Source: Galaxea fascicularis
Taxonomy: Eukaryota > Cnidaria > Anthozoa > Scleractinia > Euphylliidae
DNA: 64,000 bases
NCBI GenBank assembly: GCA_948470475.1
Contig: OX419338.1
Coordinates: 16,462,257 to 16,526,256 of the forward strand
Direction: 5' to 3'
Below the pieces are notes generated by a model. That model was not told the DNA's origin. It was given only the letters and a program-made list of their open reading frames with translations, and made no database searches. The translations under genes and the position numbers were made by a program. Below are positions 33,170 to 44,256 of the stretch, one piece after another. Each line of letters starts with the position of its first letter. The stretch's first letter is position 1.

Positions 33170-34405
33170 GGGTAATGACAATCTGCGAGCCAGCGAGCCA
33201 TGCGAGTCATATGTGCGAGCCATCAAAAATTTTGAAAATTGGAAAAAAAATGTAATTCATACTAGGGAGCACAATTAAAATCGGTTTTTACTCACTGTTT
33301 ATCTCTGTTTTCCTTCGCTCGATCGATCGATCGTAGGCGTCATCTTGTTTTTGACATCATCTAACTCGCGCCAGTCTCTGCTCTTTGAATGCTTCTCTCT
33401 TGAGTCTTGGTCGAGGTTGAATGACTCTATGTCGCTATTCTGAATCTCTCTACGGACATCACGCTGTTGACTTGCTAAATCTTTTTCTAATCGTCTTCAA
33501 TCCTTGGATAATTTGGAAAATTTTTCAAGTGCCATCATTTTGACTGCATCTAGGGTAAGTAATCTTCTGCTTTTATAATATTATTTTCATTGTTAGTGTT
33601 ATGAATTATTTATAACTTTCGCAAATGTTTTATGCATGAAGTGTGCTTGGGAGCAGCAGAGTAGCGAGGCCATTCGCGTGGCCTGATTGTTGTGGTTAAC
33701 ACAACAACATAAATAATAATCCCCAGTTCGCATGGTGACATAATGCGGTCAATTTACCATGGCTCGCACGTTTGGCTCGCTGGCTCGCTGTGCGAGCCAG
33801 AGAGCCAGCGAGCCAAACGTGCGAGCCATGCGAGCCTTGCGAGCCACTGAAAAACACCGACACGATCGGCTTTGCGGTCTTTCTTTTCGCAGTCTTGCCT
33901 CTCCCCTCTCCCGTAGCGAAAAGTACGAGATACAAACAATGGGAGTAATGAGCTGAACATAATACATCGCACGTGTATCGAAAAGTGTGTGCAGTACAGC
34001 CCAGTGGTACGACGCTATTACTGCATCCTTAAAAATAATGGTACTTGAAAAATTGTCCAAATTATCCAAGGATTGAAGACGATTAGAAAAAGATTTAGCA
34101 AGTCAACAGCGTGATGTCCGTAGAGAGATTCAGAATAGCGATTCATTCAACCTCGACCAAGACTCAAGAGAGAAGCATTCAAAGAGCAGAGACTGGCGCG
34201 AGTTAGATGATTTCAAAAACAAGATGACGCCTACGATCGATCGATCGAGCGAGGGAAAACAGAGACAAACAGTGAGTAAAAACCTATTTTAATTGTGCTC
34301 CCTAGTATGAATTACATTTTTTTCCAATTTTCAAAATTTTTTATGGCTCGCTCATATGGCTCGCATGACTCGCATGGCTCGCTGGCTCGCAGATTGTCAT
34401 TACCC
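33170..34405. mobile_element. 1.2-kb foldback element with GCGAGCC-rich ends
   Basis: Arms of about 355 bp (33170-33525 and 34049-34405) are inverted and nearly identical. Both ends start GGGTAATGACAATCTGCGAG followed by repeats of GCGAGCCA. A separate central palindrome at 33759-33829 is built from the same GGCTCGC units. Each arm holds an open stretch; on the plus strand, 34076-34259 encodes about 61 residues (RRLEKDLASQQRDVRR, WRELDDFKNKM), predicted helical. This may be a captured exon of the parent transposon. No target duplication was resolved. Confidence 0.85.
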
Positions 34406-34559
34406 GGTCCGAAGACAGGGCATAATTACTGAAACTTTGCCAGACCACACGATCTTTTCTCTTCATGCAAGCTTCTGCAGGCAAACACGAGGAAAAGTTG
34501 AAACTCCCTGACACTTTTACAGCTTGACATGAGATGCTCTCTTTTTCGCTGTTCCTCAC

Positions 34560-34770
34560 TATAATTTCGTCTCTTTCCTCGAGCTTTTTGTTGTTCTTTC
34601 TCCCGTTGCTCGTCAGTACGATTCAGTCTGTTTACTTGAGCCCTTTCTTGTTCTTTCTTTCTCCCGTTGCTCGATAGTACAATTCATCCGGTTTGCTTGG
34701 CACTGTTCGTCACTGATACTCTGCCTGTTTACTCGTGCCCTTTCTTGTTCTTTCTCCTGCTGTTTGTCAC
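34560..34770 (-). repeat. Imperfect tandem repeat of about 75 bp with coding look
   Basis: Units containing CCTTTCTTGTTCTTTCT and CGTTGCTCG or GTTCGTCACTGATACT recur two to three times. The minus strand stays open and gives a Glu/Arg/Gln-rich repeat (KEQERARVNRQ, SISDEQ). Such repeats occur in the N-terminal parts of some Helitron and other transposon proteins, but no helicase is present here. Confidence 0.45.
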
Positions 34771-34974
34771 TGATACTGCGCCAACGAATAGACAAAACTG
34801 ACTTGTGTTTTAAAACTGTCTTCAAAATTTGGCCATGCAATTTCCCGCCACAAAAACGCGGGTTGAGAACTGCGTGTACGGACAAATGATCTGTCCAAAA
34901 ACAGTCCATATGGAAGGGGTATAAAAGGGTTAACTGGGGTGTCACATTTGACTTTGGCTTATATCGAGGGGGTG

Positions 34975-35026
34975 TACGGTCGTACGTACGTGCGTACGTA
35001 CGTAAGTATGTACGTGCGGACGTACG
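34975..35026. repeat. TACG/TGCG tetranucleotide array
   Basis: Imperfect GTACGTAC and GTGCG units over about 50 bp. A separate GC-rich hairpin (CCGCGCGCGC...GCGCGCGCGG) follows at about 35089-35121. Confidence 0.85.
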
Positions 35027-35128
35027 GTGACCTCATGTCCAAATTTTCTCGGATCGATGGGTTACCACTGATTTTCTTATCAATGGTGCTCCGCGCGCGC
35101 GTGCCTTCGGCGCGCGCGGAGCTCCGCT

Positions 35129-35214
35129 ATGAACTGTGGAAATGAAATCAGTAAAATGAAGTATGACCTTCGCAATTGTGAATGTAATTTATGCAATTGC
35201 GTAAAGAAGCCGCT

Positions 35215-35248
<34 letters not shown>

Positions 35249-35410
35249 CTAGAGTATTACACCGGTATCGCGAGGTCATGGGATCAAACCCAGTTGAAGT
35301 CCTGAATTTTTTTCAAGCTTCTTTACGCAACTGCATAAACTGCCTTCACAACTTCTTCATTTGATTTCATTTCCGCAGTTCATATATGATTTATTTCATA
35401 TACATTACTC
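35129..35410 (+). repeat. tRNA-derived SINE, copy 2
   Basis: The plus strand has the A-box region (GCTTCATAGCTCAGTTGGC) and a mutated B box (GGGATCAAACCC) at about 35229-35298. It is flanked by arms with AATTTATGCAATTGCG on the left and CGCAACTGCATAAAC on the right. The tail contains CATATATGATTTATTTCATA. It belongs to the same family as 15806-16105. Confidence 0.8.
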
Positions 35411-36838
35411 ACTATCAGTGATGCATAAGACCATTAACTAAAAACTAACATGAAAATTGTAATGGGAACTGTCCGCAAGCGGAGATTCGACTGTACTACA
35501 TGTCATGTGTGCAAAGCTGGTAACAATGCAGTTTTCATCGAGGAAGGGTATTTTTTAACTAAGCTGTTAGACTTGGGAGTGGAATGGTGAATATATCAGT
35601 ACCAATATGGTCCGTGTTTACGTGTCTGGTATTTACATTTGATAGCAACCTTACGGGTTACAGTTGCAAATTAATTGTAATGACATAATCTTATCAAAAC
35701 TCAGTAATCTGTCAAATATACTATAAGTGAGGTTAGTTTGTTGATTTACATAATGTAAATGTTTCTGTTGTACCTTTGAATTTGCATTTGAATTAATTTT
35801 TGCTACGTTGTTTATTTCATCTGTATTTCAGTGCTGAACACTGGTTATTTTCAGTATGCTATGGTCAAACGGCGAAAAACATACTGAGTTCTATTTCTAA
35901 GTGATCACTCATAACCAGTACCGGGCGTTCAGATAGTAAACGGGGCGCGATAGTACCGGCAGAGCGAGGTAAAAGATGGAGCGGGCTTGGGACAAACTTG
36001 AACCCGCTATCCCCAGTCCCCGCTCCATTTCACGCACCGTCTCGTTCGCGCACCTCCTCCATTACCTGAGAGCCAGGAACAGGTTAACTCGAACATTGAC
36101 CAAAGACATCGTAGAAAGCACGTTCAAGCTCGAAGAATTAGACATCTAGTGTAGCTGCTGATAGCTACTGTTTCCTTCATGCTGATTATGTGTAATTTTA
36201 TGGATTGACTGACGTAATATTTTAGATTAGAACGACCGATCAGAATTTCATATGAAGGTAAGGATTTCTTAATATATTTTGATAAAATAGAGTAGCTTTT
36301 ACAGATCTTTTACAGAAAAGAGATTAAAGTTACTTGAACGCAAGCGAGTCTACTGATTGAGACTGTTCCGTTGTTGATGTAACCGTGTAGGAGTAGTATC
36401 GAGTATCAGTTTTCCACTCGAGTATCGGAAAGAGATTGAAAGGAGAGGTGAGATTTGGTTTAAGTCGGATTTCGTTCAGGTCGTGAAAACTCAAGGGAAA
36501 GAGTCTGGTCATGTACTCTCGTAAGTGTCATTAAAGAGTATGGCCGTTTACAACAGTTGCTGTATATCCCCAGTACACGAGGCAAGGTTCAACAAAGTAT
36601 CACGCACTACTGAATAACTATCATTATTAGCTTGGCTGAACTACGGATATTAGATTTCCAGCATTTTCATTGGCTAGCCAGACACAGGTTCAGCTCTTAT
36701 AATCTATCAAATATTTTCGCTAGCACGCGATTGGTCTAAACGCATCACGTGACTGAATGCACCCCAGCTGAAACTGGGGAATATCCCGTGATATTCCCTA
36801 AATGCGCGTTTCGAAAAATATTTGAAGGATAATAAACA
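35411..36838. other. Intergenic, nothing recognised
   Basis: No gene was seen. A short GC-rich patch at 35935-36065 has partly inverted GGAGCGGG and CCCGCTCC pieces, perhaps a MITE remnant. Confidence 0.35.
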
Positions 36839-36969
36839 CAATAGCCTCCATTTGGCTTTGAAAATATGCTCAGATATTTGTCCTTAGACATTATCAGTTC
36901 GCTTCTCGGAACAGATAACTCCGTGAACAAAATATCCAAGCATATTTTCTCGCCAAATGGAGACTATTG
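36839..36969. repeat. Foldback repeat
   Basis: CAATAGCCTCCATTTGGC ... AATATGCT pairs with AGCATATT ... GCCAAATGGAGACTATTG. Arms are about 42 bp with a 47-bp centre. Confidence 0.7.
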
Positions 36970-37723
36970 TTTTTATATACCGAGTGCGAAAAATATGGTC
37001 AGTGAACACGTCAGCAATAAAGAAAGCTGAGAAAACTTTTCCCTCGAAACCGGTGGCCTGAAGCAAAATCATCTCGCAGCGGAATTGGCGAATTGAAACA
37101 TTAATACCGACCGCCTTTTACAACAGTCCTGAGCCAATAAAATGAAGCATTTATTTCCAAAACTGAAGCTCCTGCGTTCTTCTCGGATAGTTTCGTTAAA
37201 TTCATGAAACTTTCCCAGTAACGCTGAGACAAATCTGAGGTTTTTACACCCTTTTCGTTTAGTCATGTGATCGACAAGTGACGTTTTTCTCTTTCTCTGC
37301 GTTTCTTTCTTTCGTTTGCTTTTGGTTCAGATTCCGCTCAATTATTGGTCGTCGTATCTTTAATAATCAACTATTCTGCTTGGGCTTGCTGGATGAGTGG
37401 ATATGACATTATCATTTCATATTCACTCAGCGCGCCCTCGTAAAACAATTGTTAAATATTAATTCTTCAGGGAAAGAGGGGAATCAATGATGCAAACAAT
37501 ATATTTATTATCTGAATATTATTCAGACTTAATTGTCTCATGCATGTCTCATGATCATGCCGAAACGAAACCGGAAAAGTATAAGAGAGAAGGCCAGCTG
37601 ACCCTCAACCTCTTTTCACTCAAAAGCGATCTTAGATTTCGGTGAATAGATAATCTGATATGTAAATACTGCTAAATCTATTCATGTGACCCGTTCCGAG
37701 CAAAATGCAAAACGCTGGACTAC
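36970..37723. other. Intergenic, upstream of BTB paralogue 2
   Basis: No gene was seen. Confidence 0.35.
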
Positions 37724-37733
37724 TATAAATATA
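37724..37733 (+). promoter_or_regulatory. Candidate TATA box of BTB paralogue 2
   Basis: TATAAATATA lies about 50 bp before the start codon at 37782. This would leave a very short 5' UTR; position and match are suggestive only. Confidence 0.3.
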
Positions 37734-37781
37734 GAAGAGAGATAGAGTAAACATTTTGTCACATATTTCTTTTTTTCGGTC

Positions 37782-39149
37782 ATGTCTCTGTGTGCTGTCA
37801 AAAGTGATTTTTGGCAATCGACTGCCACGAGCACCATCCGTGAAAGATGCAGATGCATTTTCAACCAAGACATTTTGAGCGATGTGAAGTTCGTTGTTCG
37901 AGATTCTCAGAGTCAAAGTGAAAACAAGAAGATTCCAGCTCACAAGTTCCTGTTGGCGATCAGCAGTCCAGTGTTTTTTGCCATGTTTCACAGTAAACTG
38001 GCCGAGACCGATTCTGTCGAAATCTCTGACTGTGACTATGAGAGTCTGTTGGAAATGCTTCGTTTTATTTACAGCGACGAGGTGAGCGTGAATCCAGGCA
38101 ACGTGATGCAGTTGATGTATTTGGCGAAGAAATATATGCTGCCTTCTCTGGTCGATAAATGTTCCGCTTACCTGCAAGAGAACTTAGACACGTCTAACGT
38201 GTTTCTTGTCTTGTCGGCCGCACAGAAATATGACCAGAAAGATCTTTCGGCTCACTGCTGGAAAGTGATCGAGAAAGAAACGGAGGATGCTGTGAAAACG
38301 GCTGGTTTCTTGGCAATCGAAAAACCCCTTCTGGAGAAATTGGTTGAGAACGATTCGCTGAATATTGAAGAAAATGACTTGTTCAAAGCCGTCGACTCCT
38401 GGGCCGTAAAGGCATGTGAAAAGCAAGATCTCGCTGCAGAGGGCCCTGTGAAAAGAAGGATCCTTGGAGAACGGATCGTGAAAGCATTTCGTTATGTGTT
38501 GATGGACGAGAAGGAGTTTGTCAGTATTGTCTGCGACTGTGACATACTAACTAACAAGGAAATATGTGAGCAGATGCAGCGTTTTACCTCTGAGTCCGAT
38601 CAGAAAATTCCGGTAGTTCGCTTCGAAGCGAGGAGAGCCGTCTACCACAATACACTTTCTCGGTTTACTACATTTAGTGGGTGTGGTGAGGGGTGGGCTT
38701 ACGGTGCAGAGAATTGGCCAGATCGTATAGGTTTTAAGGCAGATAAAAACACAGAACTGCATGCAGTGCGTCTTTTTGGTAGCGAACATGGAGAATATTC
38801 AGTGACACTGAAGGTTTATGATCACGAAGAAAATAAGCCTGTCAATTGTCTGGCATCCAAAACAGGGCATTTTTTGTCTAAGCGAGTTCAGAGCAGTGAA
38901 ATAGGAGATTATCAGGGCTTTGAAATTCAGTTTGAGTCTCCGGTTTCTGTAAAGGCCAACACAGCTTATGAAATTGATGCTAACATAAATGGCCCTCCTT
39001 CTATGTATGGGTGGGGTGGTATAGCCTCTGTAGAACTGGCTGGAGTAACATTTTCATTTGGGAGTTTTACAATGTCGCAAACCTCTGTCGAAAAGGGACA
39101 ATTCTCTGAATTTTTATTTACTGTCATGCAAGACCAACAACCAGCTTAG
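37782..39149 (+). CDS. BTB-BACK-PHR protein (BTBD6-like), paralogue 2, intact
   Basis: Single exon, 455 aa. The BTB domain is at about 30-135 (ILSDVKFVVRDSQ, IPAHKFLLAISSPVFFAMF), BACK to about 245 (CWKVIEKETEDAV, NDLFKAVDSWAVKAC) and PHR at about 285-445 (RFTTFSGCGEGW, LHAVRLFGSEHGEYSV, YQGFEIQFESP, GPPSMYG, KGQFSEFLF). It is the most divergent intact copy: WY in the PHR PSWYG motif is changed to MY, and the C-terminus extends past the usual end (QDQQPA). Like its siblings it is a putative Cullin-3 substrate adaptor in the cytoplasm, inferred from the family. The start is chosen by alignment with the conserved KxDFWQS block. Confidence 0.92.
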   Translation: MSLCAVKSDFWQSTATSTIRERCRCIFNQDILSDVKFVVRDSQSQSENKKIPAHKFLLAISSPVFFAMFHSKLAETDSVEISDCDYESLLEMLRFIYSDEVSVNPGNVMQLMYLAKKYMLPSLVDKCSAYLQENLDTSNVFLVLSAAQKYDQKDLSAHCWKVIEKETEDAVKTAGFLAIEKPLLEKLVENDSLNIEENDLFKAVDSWAVKACEKQDLAAEGPVKRRILGERIVKAFRYVLMDEKEFVSIVCDCDILTNKEICEQMQRFTSESDQKIPVVRFEARRAVYHNTLSRFTTFSGCGEGWAYGAENWPDRIGFKADKNTELHAVRLFGSEHGEYSVTLKVYDHEENKPVNCLASKTGHFLSKRVQSSEIGDYQGFEIQFESPVSVKANTAYEIDANINGPPSMYGWGGIASVELAGVTFSFGSFTMSQTSVEKGQFSEFLFTVMQDQQPA

Positions 39150-42100
39150 AATTATTTGGCGCTCAACAAAAGGAATCGATTAGCGAGCCAATTGACTGAT
39201 TGTGGTCAAGACACTGGGGGCATTACAAGAAACATTGATGAATAGCTTTTCGCTCTTAAATTCATTTGTAAGGCAAACTCTGAATTTAAAAAAATCTCTT
39301 TAAACGTTTTAAAATTTAGTGAAGACATTTTTAATTTTAGTCACTGCTTTGTGAAGAGCCATGGTCAACTATGGCCTGGTCTTTTTTTCACAGAAAGTTA
39401 TAAAATTAATTGTTTGCGTCTGTCACAGTAAGAATGTTCGTCGATCTGCCTTATGTTTAATTTCTTGTTACACGTACTGTATTTGTTAGACAAAGTACGG
39501 CCGAACAAGCAGCTAGCTTTAATATAAGCGTAGTAAGAAAAGTAAATTTTATCGTGATCACAGTGTAAATATATGGTGGAGATTTTTAAACTCATTTGTA
39601 TACAGGGTACATCTTAATTATCCGTAGCCAGTCTTGTGATGAGCACATGACTCAGACCGTGCCATAACTGTCTGTTTTTTTTTTTAATTCTGTACTTTTC
39701 AGTATATTTTGACAATTTGCTAGAGGTATAGCTTGACGAAGACTGCAGATAGAAACTGGTTGGGGCTATAAATTCGCTGAATGATGTTTTTATTTTTGTG
39801 CATTTGTTTTTACGTACCAATTCCAGGTATTAGTTTTATGTTACATCAAAGTGACAAGAAGAAATATCAACGAACGTGCCGTCAACATCTGATGTAGTTC
39901 AAGTAAATAAGAACAAAAGGGTTCGCACCGCTTAAGCCAACAAAGGCGGGCTAGTACGGGGTTTATAAGATATTTGAAACCCAACAGTCGAAAGTGATTC
40001 AGTAAAAGAGTGTTTTAAACGGCCCGGATGTGGGAGGCAAAAAAACTCTACTAGCTCTTCAGTGTATTAACATTTGATTTCACTTTATTGAGATATCCAG
40101 ACCAAGATGCGTTCAAAATTACATTATCTAGTTTTTTATTCGTAACCGCCATACATTTCTTTGTATTTCCGTAGTTTGTCGTTACATGTCAACACACTCA
40201 TAGGGTGGTCCGCCTGTGATGAAATCACGTGAAATTTCAACGACGGAATAACTCACAACAACAAGCTGTTTTTCTCCAATCACGGACAGCGAACGTGGAA
40301 AGTTAGGCTTGACCTTTTTGAGTTGTTATTTTCATTTTGGTCATTCGTATTTTAATTGTCCGTCGCCAGCATCAGAATAGGAACTTTAAGCAAATCGCTA
40401 CGCGGCCGGAAGTAAAAAAAAAGCCTAGAAAAGACGCAGTGCGCACGCATGCTTGGAAATGACCTATCGCCGTACTGCCAAATCGTACAACGTAGAGAGC
40501 TGTCTTCTGGCGTAGTCACTACTACGTGAGTATGAAATACGACTCTTCCCCTTCTTTTTACAATCACTGGTTTTAAAAGCTATGATTGTTTTTTTTTTCA
40601 CTTTATCAAGAAAGTAGTCGAGGCTTCTGGTTTTCTAGCAAATACGTTTTCCCTACGTTTTCCCAGTTTCAGATTTCGATCCTCAACTGAGTGTGCCATG
40701 GCCGCGGAAAAACCGCCAGAAAAAAAAACGAAAAACAAAACAAAACAAAGGCTAGACGAAAACCGTAAGCACGGCTGTTAATAAATTATTAATAAAATAT
40801 TATAAAGCTAAATGTCAGTAAAGGTCGTTTAAACAAAAATAGAATATCCAAAACACTGAATTTGTTGATTTGTTGGTAAATACGGTACATAAGAAGAATC
40901 AAAGGCTCCTATGAGCCAGCTCATGGATGAGGAACAGAACAATACTTTGAATTTACAATAACTTTATTTTCTAAAAAGATATCATTGTGTGCAAGAAACC
41001 TGTACATTCGTTTGTGTTTTGTGGGAGCACATCCTTTTCGGACTCACCTCTTGGTAAAAGAACCGTTTACGCGCTAATATTTTCCATGAAATTACGCAGT
41101 GGATTGACAGGCGCCAGAAGCATTACATTAGACGAAATTGACAGATGTAATTAATTTGAACCAGCGATGGAGCACAAATATGCAAATTTGTACACGGACT
41201 ATAAAAATAATATTCAAAGGTGATCGCTTTGTTAAGAAGTGTAACAGGCAAGTTAAAGTTTCTTACTGGTCGACGGCTCATTTCAAGTTAGTTTTATGAA
41301 CGTTTTTGGTCGTAATAAAATTTCCGACTAATTCTGAATGCGAGATAACATCCCAATATTGTGTGAAAGTCCTGAGGGAAATTAGTCACACTTTACAACC
41401 ACAATGTTTTTGAGCGATTCGGGGTCCGGCACTGTAGTGTTTGTTGGTATACCTGTGGTAGACCGCATACCACATGCATGATGGGATCGGTTTAGAGGGA
41501 GAGTGTAAAACGGCGGGAACGAGAGTTGTTATTAAAAACTGATGTTGAGATTCAATTCGACTTAAATGTGTGAAAAGTGTTACACGGCACAAAACTTTTG
41601 CTTTTGTAAGGTGAGATATTCAATCCATCTATTTATGCTTTGTGCTACAATTAACTTAACTTTCCAAATATTTTGTTGTTCGAACAGATTAGCTGTAATA
41701 GCTGCTTGTCAGACCAAATTATATCCTCACAGAGAAAAATATTTGCATGCTTGTGGTCCTTGTGTTTTTGTCAAATGTTGACAAAGTGTTATACTGATCG
41801 TTTAAGCCAAGGGATATAGCCTTTCTAAACAAGATCCTATTTGCAATCGAGCGTTCACCATGAAAAGAGCGTGTTCAAAAATACTTCATTACGTACCTGC
41901 TTAAATCGATCATATGTTGCTCATAAATCAAATGCGTTGCTTGCCAGAATTCGGTTTTTTTGCTAGAAAGTCTTTCTCTTGTTTCCTTTTTTGGCCGGTT
42001 TTCTTCATTCTTCCTTCTTCCATCATATTGTGGCAAAACATTCTCAATTACTACTGCCCCAGGTACTGCACAGTGATAAGCTTTTTAGTTGCTTTTGCGA

Positions 42101-43286
42101 TATCTCGAAGTTCATTTTCGCTGCTCTGAAGATTTCAAAGTTCAATTCTGGCAACTCGTGTTCTTCATCTTATTAGCTTTATCTGATCACTGATCCTTAA
42201 ACAAAATAGACCTTTGAAACGAAAAACCGACGCCATGAACATTAAACACGTAAACAATAGCTGCAGAGCAAAATTCTCCGCCTTTGTTCTACACCTTGAA
42301 ATTTGCAAACGTTGGACCAAGAAGACTATGGAGACAAAAGCAATACTTACCAGGGGAGGGACTGGGGGAAAGTTTAATGAATAAATTAATCAGAATCGGG
42401 TGAGTGAGTGAGTGAGTGAGTGAACGAATGAGTGATCCCTCAGTGAGTGAGGGACATTCAGACCCACAACAAAACCTTATGGCATGACTACGTTATCCAT
42501 GAGCTAAAAATGACTTGCAGCTAACAGACAGATTGTATCTGGAAGGGTTGAAGGTCCTACTTGCTTTTTTAATCTCAATGACACGGATTATATGAAATAA
42601 TAATTTGATTATCTGCACCAGAGAGAAGGAACTGTGCAGCTTGGAAGCCTGATCCGGCACCAAATTTTTATAATGGCCATGACAAGCTTTCTAGCTCTTG
42701 CTAGAGTCATGCATTTTGAGTGAAACTAAATTCCCTGACTGATTAATAGCAACAGCACAATGACGAACTTAAAATCCCTATTTGCTATCAGGGACTTTAA
42801 GCAAATCGCTTCGGCGACCCGCTCTACTGCGGTGGTCGTGGATGCGGAATTCTGGGGAAAGTACGTCATCGTAGCCCGCCAAATTTCAACTTTAAGCAAG
42901 CTCGCTCCAAACAGTGACGGCGTTTCTTGCTCACTTGCTTTCGCTATAATTTATCAAAAACAGAATTCAATGGTGGTCAAGTAAGAAAGAGGGCCAATTT
43001 GAACATTTCGCTTTCCAAGAAGAATATTGATAGTAAACATCATCGGGGGGCGATTTCTAGACAAAACAGAAAACTACAGATTGAAGATCGAAGTTTGTTT
43101 TTCTTTCTTCTTTTTCTTCTATCAGACAACAAAAGCTGTTGAAACCATGGATAATTTTTTTCCAATGAAATTCCACCCTTAAGAGATGCGTTTCATTTTA
43201 TCCTTAAGCTGGGTCTTACAGTGATGATTTTAACTGTCACTTTCCTTGTTCTTTTTGGGAATATTAATTTTTATTATGTAATCATA
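39150..43286. other. Long intergenic stretch without recognised genes
   Basis: Only short AT-rich frames. ACTTTAAGCAAATCGCT recurs at about 40383 and 42795, each followed by a GC-richer stretch, suggesting two copies of a degraded interspersed repeat. A GAGT microsatellite lies at 42400-42425. Confidence 0.4.
42400..42425. repeat. GTGA tetranucleotide microsatellite
   Basis: Six to seven tandem GTGA units. Confidence 0.85.
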
Positions 43287-43500
43287 TAACTGCGGATTAA
43301 ATAATGAAAGTTAATGCGATCATTGCAGTTATAAACACTACTTAAACTTAAGCAGTTGTGAAAATGAAGCCTGAGAAAACTTCAGGTTTGTGCGGGAGAC
43401 GAAGCCATGACCTCTGGGATGATGATACAGTGCGCTATCAACTGGTCATTTTGTGGGTTACCGTAAGTGGAAAATATATCAATATGAATATACGAAATCT
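43287..43500 (-). repeat. Degenerate tRNA-derived SINE
   Basis: GATCATTGCAGTTATAAACA and GTGAAAATGAAGCCTGAGAA lead into a decayed tRNA-like part on the minus strand (GACGAAGCCATGACCTC as B-box side, CGCTATCAACTG as A-box side). A related head segment recurs at 49055-49170. Confidence 0.5.
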
Positions 43501-43986
43501 TCGATATCCAGCTCTCTCAACTCTCTCATGCCGACCACTTCTCGCAAGGGACCACCTCCCGTAAGCGATTACATGATGAGGCCTAATAAGGCTGAAACAG
43601 CTGTCCATGGCTGCTACTGCTCAGGCCGCTCAAACTTTAGTTTGTAGATTTAAGCGTTAATGCCCACTACCACGTGGCTGTGTGCCCTATGAGTCGCTTT
43701 CAGCTTACTTAAACACATTAATTTACGTGGCATTCTTGTCACTGAAAGCCACATCCCACAAGCCTTGCACTTTCATTACATTGCAAATAACCGTTTTGCT
43801 TCTCAATACAATACTGTAATACTTGTAAGCGACCAATGCTCAAATTTCTTAAGAGACTCGCGCGATCACGTTTTAAGCCAGAAATTTGACATATTCTTTT
43901 GTTTTCTGTTCCCAGTATTAAGGCGACCATACAACATGATCACGTACGATCGTTAGAACTACAGTAATCATTATAGTAATCATTAC

Positions 43987-44184
43987 TGTAGTGTCGTGAG
44001 TATTCCGCACGTGTGTATCGGAACCAATCAGGTTAAATCTATTGTTCGCACCATTTGTTAAATAGCAGCCGTAATGTATGCGCGGGGTGGGTGAGAACTA
44101 ACGGTCGTTTCGTGTACATTAAAAGTGAGAGTTATTTTATTAACCGCGTCTCTACATTGGCGTCTCTACATTGGCGTCTCTACA
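43987..44184 (+). repeat. 5' LTR (198 bp)
   Basis: Starts TGTAGTGTCGTG and ends TCTCTACA. The end carries three tandem copies of a 14-bp unit (TCTCTACATTGGCG, the last running into the primer-binding region) from 44149. Confidence 0.9.
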
Positions 44185-44202
44185 TTGGCGACGAGGATAA
44201 CC
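44185..44202 (+). promoter_or_regulatory. Candidate primer-binding site
   Basis: TTGGCGACGAGGATAACC directly follows the LTR end. Its first six bases also occur in the LTR's terminal repeat units. The matching tRNA could not be identified by eye. Confidence 0.5.
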
Positions 44203-44256
44203 AAAGGATTTCGTCGAGGATTTTGTCGAGGTTTTCGACAAGACTTTCTCTTAGTT

